Shown: piece after piece, positions 1 through 15,847 of the stretch
Numbering within the stretch: position 1 is the stretch's first letter
Layout: every line of letters begins with the position of its first letter
Origin: Grifola frondosa
Taxonomy: Eukaryota > Basidiomycota > Agaricomycetes > Polyporales > Grifolaceae
Direction: 5' to 3'
DNA length: 64,000 nt
Assembly (NCBI GenBank): GCA_001683735.1
Contig: LUGG01000031.1
Location: 124,001-188,000 of the forward strand
Translations under genes and position numbers: made by a program
Notes under the pieces: model-generated
Database searches by the model: none
Told to the model about the DNA's origin: nothing
The model's input: only the letters and a program-made list of their open reading frames with translations

Positions 1-4184
<4,184 letters not shown>

Positions 4185-5203
4185 CACGGTAGTGAGTTTG
4201 AAGAATATGTATATCTTGCTGCCGACGTGGATTGCTTGAAGCGACGCGTACGTCAAGGGCATGCCTGGCGCACTTCGAGCAACGCTACCTGTAGCTAAAG
4301 CGTACCTTTCATAGATGACTGACCAAAAATAGCAGTGTTCAGTTCACGCGCAATTTTTTTCGTACTTGTTAGAGATATCGATCGATCTTGATCGCGTGTG
4401 GCAACAACGAGCTCCATTAATGGACGGTCACGATAAGATACTGGGATACTGGTGAGGATCAATAATACGCGGAGACGTGGTCGCGGAAACTGGAAATAGT
4501 GTACCATTCCGCAGACGTTTTGCCCGTGGATATGAGAACATATCCATGGGTGTGCGTAGTGAATGGTACCGACGTTCCGAACACCGTCGCGGAAAGGCAA
4601 GATAACATGGACACAAACAATCATATATGAAGAACATGAAGAACTCTGTTGGCAAGGATTAATAAAACGAGGAGAGATATTCTCGCCGCCATATCTTCCG
4701 GTGCTCGCCATATATATATGTAAACATACAAACATATCTATAGCTAGCAAATAATGACTCTCGACCGCTGTCAAAATTTCCTGTCAAAGAAAAGGAACGG
4801 AAAGACTCACCGATGCTAAGCGCAAGGACATGTTATTGGACAAGGACGGAATCATAATCGCGATATTGCAGGCCGTCGGTCCATGACGAGGTCGGCCATG
4901 ATGCTGTATGGATAATAATAGTCGTGCAAGTCAATGCCCTGCAAGTATACCTGGAAACGAAGTTCGGGAACCATGAAGAAACGAGTGTGACGTACTGTTA
5001 GGCCACATTGATCCGATGGTTAACGAGCAAAGCAAGCAGCCACCTCATAGAGGACCATCATCGCGTAACAGCAAATTGGATACACCTGTATTGCTACACA
5101 GAACGGAACAACGGCGACTCGTGCAACGATAGCTATGCTGTACAGACAAAATTGCGTCTATATGCTCTAAATGTAGATGCAGCACCACTCGTACAACCAC
5201 CAA
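4185..5203. other. Intergenic, convergent 3' flanks
   Basis: About 1 kb between the ABC transporter stop and the stop of the MscS-like gene on the other strand. It holds small ORFs on both strands without domain signal or codon pattern. I see no gene here. Confidence 0.6.
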
Positions 5204-8200
5204 TCATACACCCCAGCCCTCAGCTGCCATCCCAAACTTGTCCACCCCCGCCCGAATATTGCGCGATGGTGCCACGGCGAAGTAGTCGCTCCCCTGGAAC
5301 GCACCCGCATTCCCCAGCGTCTCACAGCTCGCATGCCTCACGCTCGGCGCCCTGCGCAGATCAACATTGGGCGTGCCCTGCGCCACGGGGCGTGGAAGGA
5401 GCACGGGCTGCACGGGCATCGCATAGCGCACGTCGAGGTCCTCGAGCACCGTTTTGAGGTGGCGCATAAACGCGGTGCGGCGCGCCCAGCGCCCGCCCCA
5501 GTCCTGCCAGTTCGGGCGGTGCTCCATGGCGACGACGAGGTGTACCGCGTTCTGGTACTCCATCCTGTCGATATTCACTGCGATGCCACACCACTCGCGG
5601 CTGTTTTGCGAGGCGTACGCTGAAAGCCGCGTGCGTAGCTGCTCGATCACCGCGAGCGGCGTGTCGTAAGCGATCATGAGCGTCGTCGACTCCCACATCG
5701 AGCTGCTGCGCCGCAGGTTGTGCACCAGCTTCGACCCCGCCAGCAGCGCGTTTGGCGCGATAATCTCCTGCCCGTCCACCCGCCGGAACGTCGTCGAGAA
5801 CAGTCCGAACTCCCGCACGTACAGCACCTGGTCGTCGATCATCACCAGGTCCCCCACGTCGAATACGTGCGTCGAGAATATGAATATCAACTGCCGCGCC
5901 GTGAGCATTCGCGGATGGGAAATACGCAGCAGACATCAGCACTCACCGACTCGAACAGCGTCTGTGCCGAATGCCCGAAGATAAACGAGAAACCGAGGAT
6001 GATCGTCGCCAGCGGGACGAGCGACGCGATCGTGTCGCCGCGGTTGAAGATCAGCAGACAGACGAAGATCAGGATCAACAGCGTGACTGCCAGCAGCACC
6101 GCGTCCAGCTTCGCCACCGCCGAGCCGACGTCCTTCAGACTCGCCGTCAGCGCCTTCCGCTCGCGGTAAATCCGCCGCACCGCCTCGCGCATCTCCTTCC
6201 GTGTGATGTCGCCGTTCCCGTCCTTGTCGAACAGCGCGAACGCTGAGTGCTACACATGCGCTCAGTCTCGCTTACTACACGCGTCCTGGCGACTACTTAC
6301 CGCATCGGCAACCGTAGGGAAATACGGCACGAAATCTATGCCAAAAAATGACCGTGGATATCGTGAATACCTCCAACTAAGAGCGCGCTCACGCCCGGCT
6401 ACGCACCATCGACCACGAGATGTTTTCTGGGCGGGTACACGTCGCTCAGCGCACTGAACAGCTTCCGCGCCAGCTTCCCCGCCGAGTACAAGCTCCCGTA
6501 CTGGCCCTCCTTGTTCTTCAACGCCACCTGCCCGAGTGCGCCGCCGAGCTGGTCCACGATCACCGCTGCGACAACGTTGCGCCGGTGCCGCCGTCGCGTA
6601 CCCGTCGACTTCGGCTCCTTCTCCCCCGCCTCGCCGCGCGGCTCCTTGTCTGGCGAGCTCGTGCCTGATGCAGATGCAGACATCGCGTACGCATGCGCGC
6701 CATCTGCCTTCTCTCCAGGCACTGGCGATGCGCTGCGCGACCACGCGCCTCGCGCGCCCATCCCGAGCAAATCCAGGCTCGACATGCGCGAGCGGTGCCC
6801 CTTCCGCGCGCCATTGCTCGCGTAAGGCGTGCGCTTCGACGCCGGCGCCGGATGCGCGTTCGAGAGGCGGTCGAGCGCGGTGAGCCCAAGACGATTTTCC
6901 GCGAGGCGGTCTGCGAGCGCTTTGCGGTGAAAGTTGATCGCGACGTACCGGAGGAAGACTTTCTCGACGAGCAGGAGCAGGCCTGCAGAAAACAGCGCTT
7001 GCATCACGCGGTTGATGACCGTCCAGTAGCTCCCCGCAGGCTTGTACGTCTCGCGTATGACGGAAAGCGCGATCCACGCCCAGCCCATGTCGAGTGCGAG
7101 TTTGAGCCAGGTAGATACGGCTGTCATGAGCTGAGAAGGGTCAGCGTCGGAAATCATAATCGAAAGAGTAAATTTGAATGGAAGACTTTTGATGTTTTCC
7201 AGCCAAAATAACGTCCAGAAATTTAGAGGAATTATCTAGAGCTATATTGGCTGCGGACAACAGTTCAGAGTATGCCATATACTCTGTTAGCGATGATGCT
7301 TAATGAAGTGTGGATGGGCAGAATGCAGATATGAAGGCGGGAGACGGAACAATGTCGAAAGAAAAACGGTGACAGTGTAGGACCCAAATTGAAAGGGGAG
7401 ATAGTAACGAAGATAAGTAGGAAGAAACAAATGAAAGGCCCAGATGCAGAGATATGGGAAGAGAACTGGACGCCGAATTGCGCATTCGTACATTTTCGCC
7501 CGACAAAGATTGAAAACGCGAGAAAAATGAAAGGGTAAAAAGGGAGGGAGAAGAGCAGAGCAATCAGGCGCGAAGGGGAAATATATAACGCAAATAGGGA
7601 GACCCGCCGCCACGAGAACACGGAACTGTAAAAGATATGAGGAGGAGCGATAGGAAAGAAGTGAGGGTCATAGGAAAGAAAGGGAGAAAGGAGAAGGCAA
7701 GAGAAAGAGAGCGAAAACTGAAGCTGGACATACCTCAATAGGAACGCGAAGACGTTCGACCTTGTACCCCGAAACACGGAGGAAAGCCAGCGCAATGTGA
7801 GGAAGTGCATCGACCAGGAGGTAAGTGCCTATGGCAGTCGCCCAAGACACGGTGAGCCATAGGGACCAAGCATGCACCTGTGCGCGCACTGCGCTCTCAT
7901 TGAAGCGGAGTTGGACGACAAGGAATGGAGTGATGAGGATGCCTACGCCGAGCGAGCCGACGAGGAGGACTCGAACAGGACGGGCAAGGCGCATGAACGC
8001 CTTGTATACCGCACGCCCACGTTTTGCCTTGAAGTCATGGTGGTGTTGTTGTGCGAGGCTGTGAGCGTCATCCTCGGCATTCCAGTCGAATTCGTCGGAG
8101 GAGTTTGTGACAGTGGAGTCGGAGCTGGAGTGGTCGAGTGTGGGATCGACTTTGGGATTGACGATGCTCTCGCGGTCGATGTCGTGGGTGGGCAGGTGCA

Positions 8201-8281
8201 AGATAGGGGGTCATAGTCGCGCTCCTTTGGAGAAAGAATGGGGAGGTCGACGTCGTCGCCGGAGGAACGACGAGGAGACAT
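5204..8281 (-). CDS. MscS-family mechanosensitive ion channel with EF-hand (Msy1/Msy2-like)
   Basis: Fungal MscS-like channels gate ions on membrane stretch, mostly in ER or cell-cortex membranes. Exons on the minus strand: 8281-7734, 7130-6407, 6335-6301, 6249-5947 and 5890-5204, all with GT..AG borders. The N-terminus is polar and followed by hydrophobic segments (LLVGSLGVGILITPFLVVQL). The second exon gives the conserved WLKLALDMGWAWIALSVI. The fourth carries an EF-hand loop (FDKDGNGDITRKEM) followed by the pore helices (LLAVTLLILIFVCLLIF, then ASLVPLATIILGFSFIFG). The last exon gives the MscS beta domain (THVFDVGDLVMIDDQVLYV). Domain order EF-hand, pore, beta domain matches Msy1/Msy2. The ATG at 8281 is out of frame with the following residues until one base is allowed near 8200 (TCTTG), so the N-terminus carries a frame break. 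The first intron is unusually long (603 bp). Confidence 0.9.
7131..7733 (-). other. 603-bp intron of the MscS-like gene, strand-asymmetric
   Basis: The donor GAG|GTATGT (7734/7733) and the acceptor CTTCTCAG before CTCATGACAG (7131/7130) join two coding stretches in phase 0 and reconstitute the family motif across the join. The inner part (about 7290-7720) is purine-rich on the plus strand, so strongly pyrimidine-rich in the transcript. It contains pyrimidine-driven ORFs with no family resemblance. Most other introns here are 50-70 bp. Confidence 0.75.
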
Positions 8282-9302
8282 GGGGGAGGATAATGAGAGA
8301 GAAGAAAGGAAAGACGAGCGTTACAGGTTAGAACGACGGGGTGGCTCCACAGGATGTTCTGTCGGGCAGAAGAGATTCTTCCGAAGGATCATTTCCACCC
8401 CAGATTTATTTTTTGAGGCTCACCGAACGCGACATTCGCATGATCATGGACCTAGGCAGTGCATCCAAGATACAGATGTACTATTGTCCGCAGTCGCCTT
8501 GCAGCCTGATGCAAAACTGTTGCTTGCCGTCGGTGAACGAACCTCTGTCGACTCGTCGAAGCCGTCGAGGGAGAAGCCAAGAGGAATATTATGGTCTAGG
8601 CACACGTGACGTCCCTTTAGCATACAATTCGACTTTAAAACATACTCAATGGTAACTCACATTCACTCAATATCAGTACTAGTCACTTTATCAGGCAGCT
8701 GTGCGCATGAACTACGTTCGCGCATAGTGTCTACTATGTCTGATCTCCTCCGAGTACCGAGGGGATACGCCGATTCTGCTGGACTTCAAGTTCTTACAGA
8801 CAACATTCTACTTCCGCATCGACCCAACATAAACACTTGGCCGTTCTGACGTCCCGGCGGGATATGAAGCCCACGCATATCGATCCATACTTGTGTCTAA
8901 ATTGGACACTCACCAGGCCATTCGTTTCGCAGTCGCTGGACATTTGAAGTCTCCACTGAGTTTGGTGAATGGGTGTGTCGTAAAATTGTGGTTGAAATCC
9001 CCACGCAACTGCAGTCCGCATTGCTTCCAACTTGTGTTTGTCATACGTTGGACTCATGCATAGTGACGTCCTTACGGATATTCATTCAGCTCATAGCCCA
9101 AGTGGAGCGCGCAACCTTTGCTTCGGCGTGGGTATAATGACTCCGTTGTGGGTAGCCTCGTGCAGTGGCATCCTGCGGCGAGACGCGAATGCTCTCTCGT
9201 CTCTACCCCCTCCTACTGTCATAGTACAGCGATCACGGAAGGTACTTTTGCCCGCATCGCTTTTCTCGCTTGAATGTTAGCTAACCAATATTTTCCAGCA
9301 TA
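8282..9302. other. Intergenic between MscS-like gene and BTB copy 1
   Basis: Divergent 5' flanks. A likely 5'-UTR intron acceptor (TATTTTCCAG) lies just before the BTB start at 9303. No further gene is recognised. Confidence 0.5.
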
Positions 9303-10940
9303 ATGGCGTTAGAGTCGAAGCCGTCCGTCGTGTGGAACCCAGAGACTAAAGACCACCCCTTCACCTTCCCCGATGCAGATGTGAGATTAGTCTCCTCCGA
9401 TGGTGTCGAGTTTCGGGTGCACAAGCTCGTACTGTCGCTGGCTTCCCCATTCTTCCAGTCGATGTTCACCTTGCCCCAACCACAGAAGCCGATCGGCGAT
9501 CTTTCAGATACATCTAGCGGGTCGCGTTTTTGACTGACCTTCCCGCGATCGATGTCACTGAGAAGAGCTCTGCGCTCTACCATATCCTGAGATTCGTCTA
9601 TCCGATCAAGGATCCCGTTCTTACTGAGTTGGACGACGTGCGGCATGCTCTTGCGGCAGCACTCAAGTACGAGATGGAGGAGGCTACAGATATTCTGAAG
9701 GACCGACTGACGACGTTCGTCGGAGACAGTTCGTGGCGCGTATATGGCATCGCGTGTATCTTAGATCTCGAGGACATCGCACAGCTTGCGGCGAAGGAGT
9801 TTTGTCGGCAGGGCTTGCATACAACCAATCGCGTCTTTCCGGAGCTGGACGAGATGACAGCTGGCGCATATTACAGACTTCTCGCATTCAGCAAATCTGG
9901 CCGCGATGTCGTTGAGGGCGGGTTCTCCTTCATCCATCCCGATATACGCTGTTCTCAATCCATCGAAGCGCGTCCCTCGGTCACGGATGCCCCGAGCCCC
10001 TTCGATAGACCAGATGCAGACGTCATATTCTGCTCCTCTGATCTTGTGCATTTCCACGTTCATTCATTGATGCTGTGCATGGTGTCTCCGGTTTTGAAAG
10101 AGAAACTGCGTGAGATATCCCAAGTGTCGCAATCCCCCAAGGAGCCATCAGGGCGTCATGTCGCAACCTACCCGTACTTGTCTTAGAAGAGGACAGCGAG
10201 GTAATCCGTGGATCCTGCGGTATTACTACTCCCATCTCTCGACACATCCGTGGACCTTTTCGAACGAGATATTGGTACATATTTGGCCCGTATATTTGCG
10301 GCAAAAAAGTACAAATGAAGAATGCTTTTTCCTATCTGAAATTGATGGAAGGCTTTATACACCGGGAGGATCCACTACGGGCCTACTTCACTGCATATCA
10401 GCTGGATAACCACGAATTTGCTCAAGGTGCAGCACGGACGATCAGAGAAAGGCTCAGATACGTAAAGGAGATGGAAACTGTCCTTGCCCGAGCTATTTAC
10501 CGTTTGGTCAAATATCATCGGGATTGCAGAGCTGCCATTACCGCTCTGACCATGTGATATCAGTTGGCTCGCGCCGTCAATTCGATCCGGTTTCGAAACA
10601 CCAGCGACCTGCCTTTCGTATCGTGGAGCTGGCTGTGTCTCAGCGTGTTGGCATGGTTCGTTAATGGAGAGGATCAGGTCACGACTACCGTCGTCCTTTT
10701 GTGGCGATATGAGGAATATCGTTGGTCTTGCATCTTCATCCATAAAGTGGTCGGATTTCGATCTTTGCCCTCATTGTCGCGATCCAGTCTTGAAGTACCT
10801 CGTTACCGCTTTCTGCAGTAAGTTTCAAAGTGCAGCTGATAGCGCCGCATACGAGGTGAGATATATGTCGTTATCACCAATTCCCATCGATTGCTCATCT
10901 TGATCGTTCTATAGATCAAATTGGATTGGATTGAAGGTAG
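9303..10940 (+). CDS. Double BTB/POZ domain protein, copy 1, several frame breaks
   Basis: BTB/POZ domains mediate protein-protein contacts, often as substrate adaptors. The ATG at 9303 opens a BTB domain with the hallmark FPDADVRLVSSDGVEFRVHK then LVLSLASPFFQSMF. A second, BTB-like unit begins around 10000 with RPDADVIFCSSDLVHFHVHS. The middle segment (LPAIDVTEKSSALYHILRFV) is the fungal BTB extension. Beyond 10557 a C-terminal CPHC-containing segment (about 10765-10860) is still recognisable. The frame breaks near 9535, 10160, 10205, 10235 and 10312 can each be bridged by one base, several inside runs of the same nucleotide (TTTTT, GGG, CCC). Either the gene is decaying or the assembly dropped bases; similar breaks in essential neighbours favour the second. 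The 3' end is approximate. Confidence 0.7.
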
Positions 10941-11629
10941 TGATTATCGATCTGGTTCTTTCAGACTTCGTTGCATTGGCCACCTCACAGACAGTGCCAT
11001 CTTGCCCGTCCCACAATTGTGTGTGCTAAGCCTTTCAAAACTATCCTTGACTGGATGGTGATGATGATGTTCGATTAGCATGTCTTCGCATGATTGACGT
11101 CCCTATATGAATGCGATACGAGCGCGCACAGGCTCAGGTTCACTGGATCTGGCAATTTGCGATATTTACTTGGTCGTGGTCCAGCTGCTTTTGGATTGAT
11201 ATTTTATGAAATTGATTGATTTTCTTTCTCTCTCAAGTGTTAATATATCTTGTTTGGTCACCTTCGGTCCAGGACTACGCATATTTGGTTCGGTCGCGAG
11301 GTGGGTGCACCATCTCATCATGTATTATTACAGTGAAAGATCGAGTGTATCCTTCTAGGCATCTCCATGTAAGGTGTGGACCGTAAATGGTGAGTACGCA
11401 GCATTATACTCTTCTTCGGCGTGGTTAAATTACTAACGTCAATACATTATAGATTGGTTTCTTGACGCGAGGTTCAAGCCATCTCTCATCCCGCCTCCCC
11501 TCTCCCCGTTCAAACTGAGCCGTAAATCCGTGTCCCCTAGTTTTCACCACTTAAGGGCTCTCTAACGGTCAGATACGTTTTCGTGCTCCTGGCCGCTTGA
11601 TCATGGTTAATTGACGGTTCATCGTCAGA

Positions 11630-13111
11630 ATGGTGTTCCCGTCGAAGCCATCTTTCACCTGGGATTCGGAGACCAAAGACCACCCTTTCACTTCCCAGAC
11701 GCCGATGTCATCCTGGCCACTTCGATGAGATACAGTTTCATGTGCACAAGCTCATACTGTCTTGGCGTCCCCATTCTTCCGCACCATGTTCACTTTACCA
11801 CAATCACACATGGAGAATGATGATGGTGCGGATAAGAGCCTCCCGTTATCGACGTCCCAGAAAAGAGCTCTGCGCTCTATCATCTCCTGCGACTTATCTA
11901 TCCGATCGAAGACTCAGTTTTAGTGAGCTGGATGATATCCGCGGTGCCTGGCGGCAGCTCTCAAGTATGAAGTTGTGCATGCAAGCAATGTGTTGACGAG
12001 CCAACTTGTGTCGCGCGTTGAAGACGCCCCGTTACGCGTATACGGGATCGCGTGTATCCTCGATCTCGAGTGTGCGGTCCTCGGTGCAAAAAGCATTTGT
12101 TCGCAAAAGTTTTCGACACGAATCCTGATTTCGCAGATGAACGATATGACAGCGGGTGCATATCATCGACTCCGGCTCTATTACAACAATTGGGATCGCG
12201 CAGAAGGTTTCACTTCGTTCATCCTCGTATCGACAATTGTCAGGGTGAACTCGGTGTTTTATCCCACCTTTACGATGCATGTCAGGGGCCCACCAATGCT
12301 CCTACTCCTTTGATAGGCCAGACGCCGACATCATACTCTGCTCGTCAGATCTTGATTTCCATATCCACTCCTCCATCTTACGCATAGCATCTCCGGTCTT
12401 GGGAGAGAGGTTGAACGAGATATCCCAATCCTCGGGTGGCCAAGACGAGCCAACCGCAGCGGCTGATAACCTTCGCGTCCACTGTGCCGGAGGACAGCCA
12501 GGTGATCGCGCCATTGTTGCGAGTCTATTACCAGCTGGTTCTCGAGGACAGTGACTCCGCGAGCAGCGATCACAGTGATTACGGGGCGTGTTCGCTGTGG
12601 AGAGAAGTACGGATGAAGAAGGCCATCCAGCACCTCAAACTGGAGCTTATGAAGATCATTCCGCGAGACCGTTGCAGGTATATTTCTTGCAGTCTGGTTG
12701 AAGGACTACACCCTTGCCATTCAAGCCGCACGAGAATGGTTAAGCCATCCACTGGGCTCGGACTATGCAGGGAGATGGAGGCTTTTCCGCCAGGGCATAT
12801 TATCGTCTGTTGGATTCCGCAAAAATGCGTAGATGAAATTGTGCCATAATCAAGGCCAATAGTTGGTTGGAGCCATGGGCGAAATCGTTGCTCAAACCTT
12901 CCGAAACGTGTCTCTCAGAAGGGGCATGTGGATGCTGGTTCATTATGATATCGCGTATGGAGCGTGCGGTGAGAAGAGTCCCTGGACCTGTGACTGTTGA
13001 TTTACCATCCGTACTACCTCGAGCGACTGTTCAAAATGATTGCGCTCATTGTAGACCGCGGTGGGCATTTGCGAGAGACGGCTTTCTATTATGCTGGGAA
13101 ATGCGTTAAGC
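11630..13111 (+). CDS. Double BTB/POZ domain protein, copy 2, degenerate or error-rich
   Basis: A paralogue of the gene 2.3 kb upstream in the same orientation. The ATG at 11630 begins a region matching copy 1 (KPSFTWDSETKDHPF against KPSVVWNPETKDHPF). A BTB-like FPDADVILATS and HVHKLILS follow in shifting frames, then the extension motif EKSSALYHLL. The segment VYGIACILDLE is shared with copy 1, and a second BTB start is seen near 12310 (RPDADIILCSSDLDFHIHSS). At least six one-base frame changes are needed. After 12600 the similarity becomes patchy (KDYTLAIQAAREWLSHPLGS is readable near 12700). The end is approximate. It could be a pseudogene. Confidence 0.55.
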
Positions 13112-14828
13112 AAGGCAAATAAGAAAGTGAGCGCGTCCGCCCTACTTGTCACACTCGCCTAATGTCTAGCAGGTGGCTCTGGAGTGGGATTAAAGCAACG
13201 ATTTGACCATATGGCTACGCGGTTCAGCGGATAATGGTGTTAGACTTATGTGGGCATTATAGTACGTTTGGACACAGTTGATGCCCGCCCCCAGAGAGCG
13301 CAGACGTCCATATCGAGACAGCACACAGGTTGGGACGTGGAGAGTGGAGAGCAGGAACGGGTCGACCCGGTTTGATAGTCTGTCGTTGGATACAAGTACT
13401 AGTGTTCAGAAGTGGCCCTGGTTCCCAATCAATATGTTATATGTCTTACTATGAGAGGAAAAAATCGAAACTCAGGGATATCGCCGCGGACAGCATCGTT
13501 GAACAGCCGACACAGATACCAAGAGCGCAAGAAAGATAAGCAGAAACGTTGGCACAATGGCGGCCAGATGGTCACCTGATGGCCCAACAACGGAGGTCCC
13601 AGATTGAATGTTATTCGTCACCAAGAGATCAAGCAAACGGTAATGATGATCGCGATCAGTCTCAGAACTTATCGCCATGTTGAGTCGCTGACAGATTACG
13701 CCCAGATCCACGTCTAAAATCAGAACAGCATTGCCAAATTGCGAATGCAAGATGAGAGTGAGCGCACGACTTCAGCGGAGACTCAGAAGGCCGATTAATA
13801 TCGATTGGGGTCATATACCTAAACCATACAACAATCCAGCGGTGAAAGGTATGCCTCCGCACGCTAAGGGACGGTAGATTGACGTGCACGCCGAAACAGC
13901 CACTCGTTCCTGGCAAATAACTCAAAATGCATAATACTTCAACCGTCAGTGTTGCGAGAGCTTGAATCACGAACGCCACATGCGGTTGAATGCATGTTAT
14001 GTGTGTTGTGAACCAGTCGCTGACGATGATGATAAAAATGACTAACTAGTAGCTGATCTCCCTTCCGTGACTGAAAGGCGGCCTAACGGCACAGTTTTCC
14101 GTTTAGTTGGAAATAAAAGAATCGCGGTCTTCTGCGGTCCGTCTGAGTCTTGATGGCACCGAAAAAATGGGTCGTTCGAACTTCTGTCCGTGGAAAGGAG
14201 GCCTACTAGATAAACGGTGTGCCATATTTGGAATGGGAAGCTCGTGACGGAGTCTGAGCGTTCGAACCTTCAGTGGACGAGCGATTAGTTGCGGGACGTT
14301 GTTGGATTAGACCTGCTCGACTAACGATAGAAAACGTCAGCCGGTACGAGAAGAAAGGCTCACTCCAACGCATCCTCGACAATTTGGAGACCGGCAATTC
14401 TCTTCTCGTATATGGAGCAACTTTTGAAAGCAATTGTCTGTGAGAGAATAGAGCTCGCAATCTAATATCGAGAGAGAGCTTACATTTCTTAAAACTACAT
14501 GAATTATACCATTGAGATAGTACGACTGTGCAAATCGAAGCCCGGACTAGAAGGAACTTATGTTAGACGATATAGTTCTCGTATGAAGTCCAAAGCGCGA
14601 GTATTCTAGATCGAAAATGCACAGATCAAGCCAGCGACAGACATAATAGATTTAACATGAGCAATACCGCATATGCAGGGATAGAGTCTGATGGAGCTGT
14701 GCGAGTGTTTGAGCGTCACGATTTCACGATGGAATCCTTGGCCACGTGGCGTGAAGCGCGGGTGGCGGTAACGATTTTGGCAAATTTGCAAACGCCATCC
14801 GACTCGGCCTCCTCAACTTCAAGACATC
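13112..14828. other. Intergenic and 5' region of eL37
   Basis: About 1.7 kb with short ORFs on both strands that match no family I recognise. The last 200 bp should contain the eL37 promoter and 5' UTR. No clear TATA box is seen. Confidence 0.45.
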
Positions 14829-15630
14829 ATGGTGAGTTCATGCTGCTCTACAACTCGCCAGAGAGCCGATCAGGATGTTGGAATGCAATCGTGCGGAAGA
14901 ATGGCACAATTTGGTACTCCTAAGGGGGTGGATGCTGCACTACGTCCCGGATGACATCCGCATCCTGGCTGCTGCTCTACTGGCGGTACTGGTGTATTGT
15001 GCGAAATGCTCACGGCTTGACCTACTTTCTAGACGAAAGGTTCGTGCAATAGCTCAGCTGCGATCGAGGGATTTGCAAGACTAATGATTGTATTGGTGAC
15101 TCTGTCTGATCTCGTATAGGTACACCTCCTTCGGGTTCGTCCAGTTCTAGTCTTTGTCTTGCGCTCCGTATTTGATGAGGACTGGTTTCTGCATTCCACA
15201 GTAAGCGGCACACAAAGTCCCACACGCTCTGCCGGCGGTGTGGAAACCGTGCCTTCCATAAGCAACACAAAGGTGCGTGTCTTCACAATCCGCACAGCGC
15301 TCGATCTTCACCTATCTGCGCTTCCCTGTACCTCCTTCCGCCGTTTGCGACGATCATCCCCACTAATTCGTCATTTACTCAGAGTGTGCGCAATGCGGCT
15401 ACCCGCGGGCGAAGCTGCGGTCGTACGAGTGGGGCCGAAGGCCAAGCGCCGAAAGACTACGGGCACTGGCCGCATGCGCTACCTGAAGACCGTCTCCAGG
15501 CGATTCAAGAACGGTTTCAGGTATTCTCTCATCACCTTCCCGATTTGACGCTATTTTCTGACTGTTTTCTACTTTTGGTAGGGAGAACACCACCGCGACG
15601 AAGCAGACCAAGAAGACAACCGAGGCATGA
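14829..15630 (+). CDS. RPL37: 60S ribosomal protein eL37
   Basis: eL37 is a small zinc-binding protein of the large ribosomal subunit. Six exons: 14829-14831 (ATG alone, followed by GTGAGT), 15033-15039 (ACGAAAG, encoding T-K-G), 15120-15134, 15202-15272, 15383-15520 and 15582-15630. Diagnostic stretches are [39 protein letters not shown] and [17 protein letters not shown], then [10 protein letters not shown]. The two CxxC pairs of the zinc site are present. The C-terminus [15 protein letters not shown] ends in TGA 15628-15630. Two one-base frame breaks are needed: in exon 3 (15120-15134) and at GGGGCCG near 15433, where the family reads EWGPKAK. As the protein is essential, these look like lost bases in the assembly, although a pseudogene is possible. 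It lies tail-to-tail with the HAUS6-like gene. Confidence 0.88.
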
Positions 15631-15847
15631 TTGATTGTACCCGCATTTTCGTCGAGCTGGTGGTTCCTTTCGCTTCGCATCCATTTATGTCTTGTCTGCT
15701 GTACTGTCACATCCTCCGGCACATCCTGCCATTCACTGCACAAAATACATGCGCTATGCCATGCGACTGTCATGCAAGCATCATCGTGCACGATATGCGT
15801 GATTACGATCCAGCTTGTCCCACCATCTAATAGCGAATATGGCAATG

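Noticed and set aside
7265..7810. A separate 181-codon gene on the minus strand (Phe/Leu/Ser-rich)
   Set aside because: It runs through the splice donor of the MscS-like gene and its composition is just the pyrimidine-rich intron.
9303..13111. Firm pseudogene status for both BTB copies
   Set aside because: The same one-base losses occur in essential genes of the window, so error cannot be separated from decay here.
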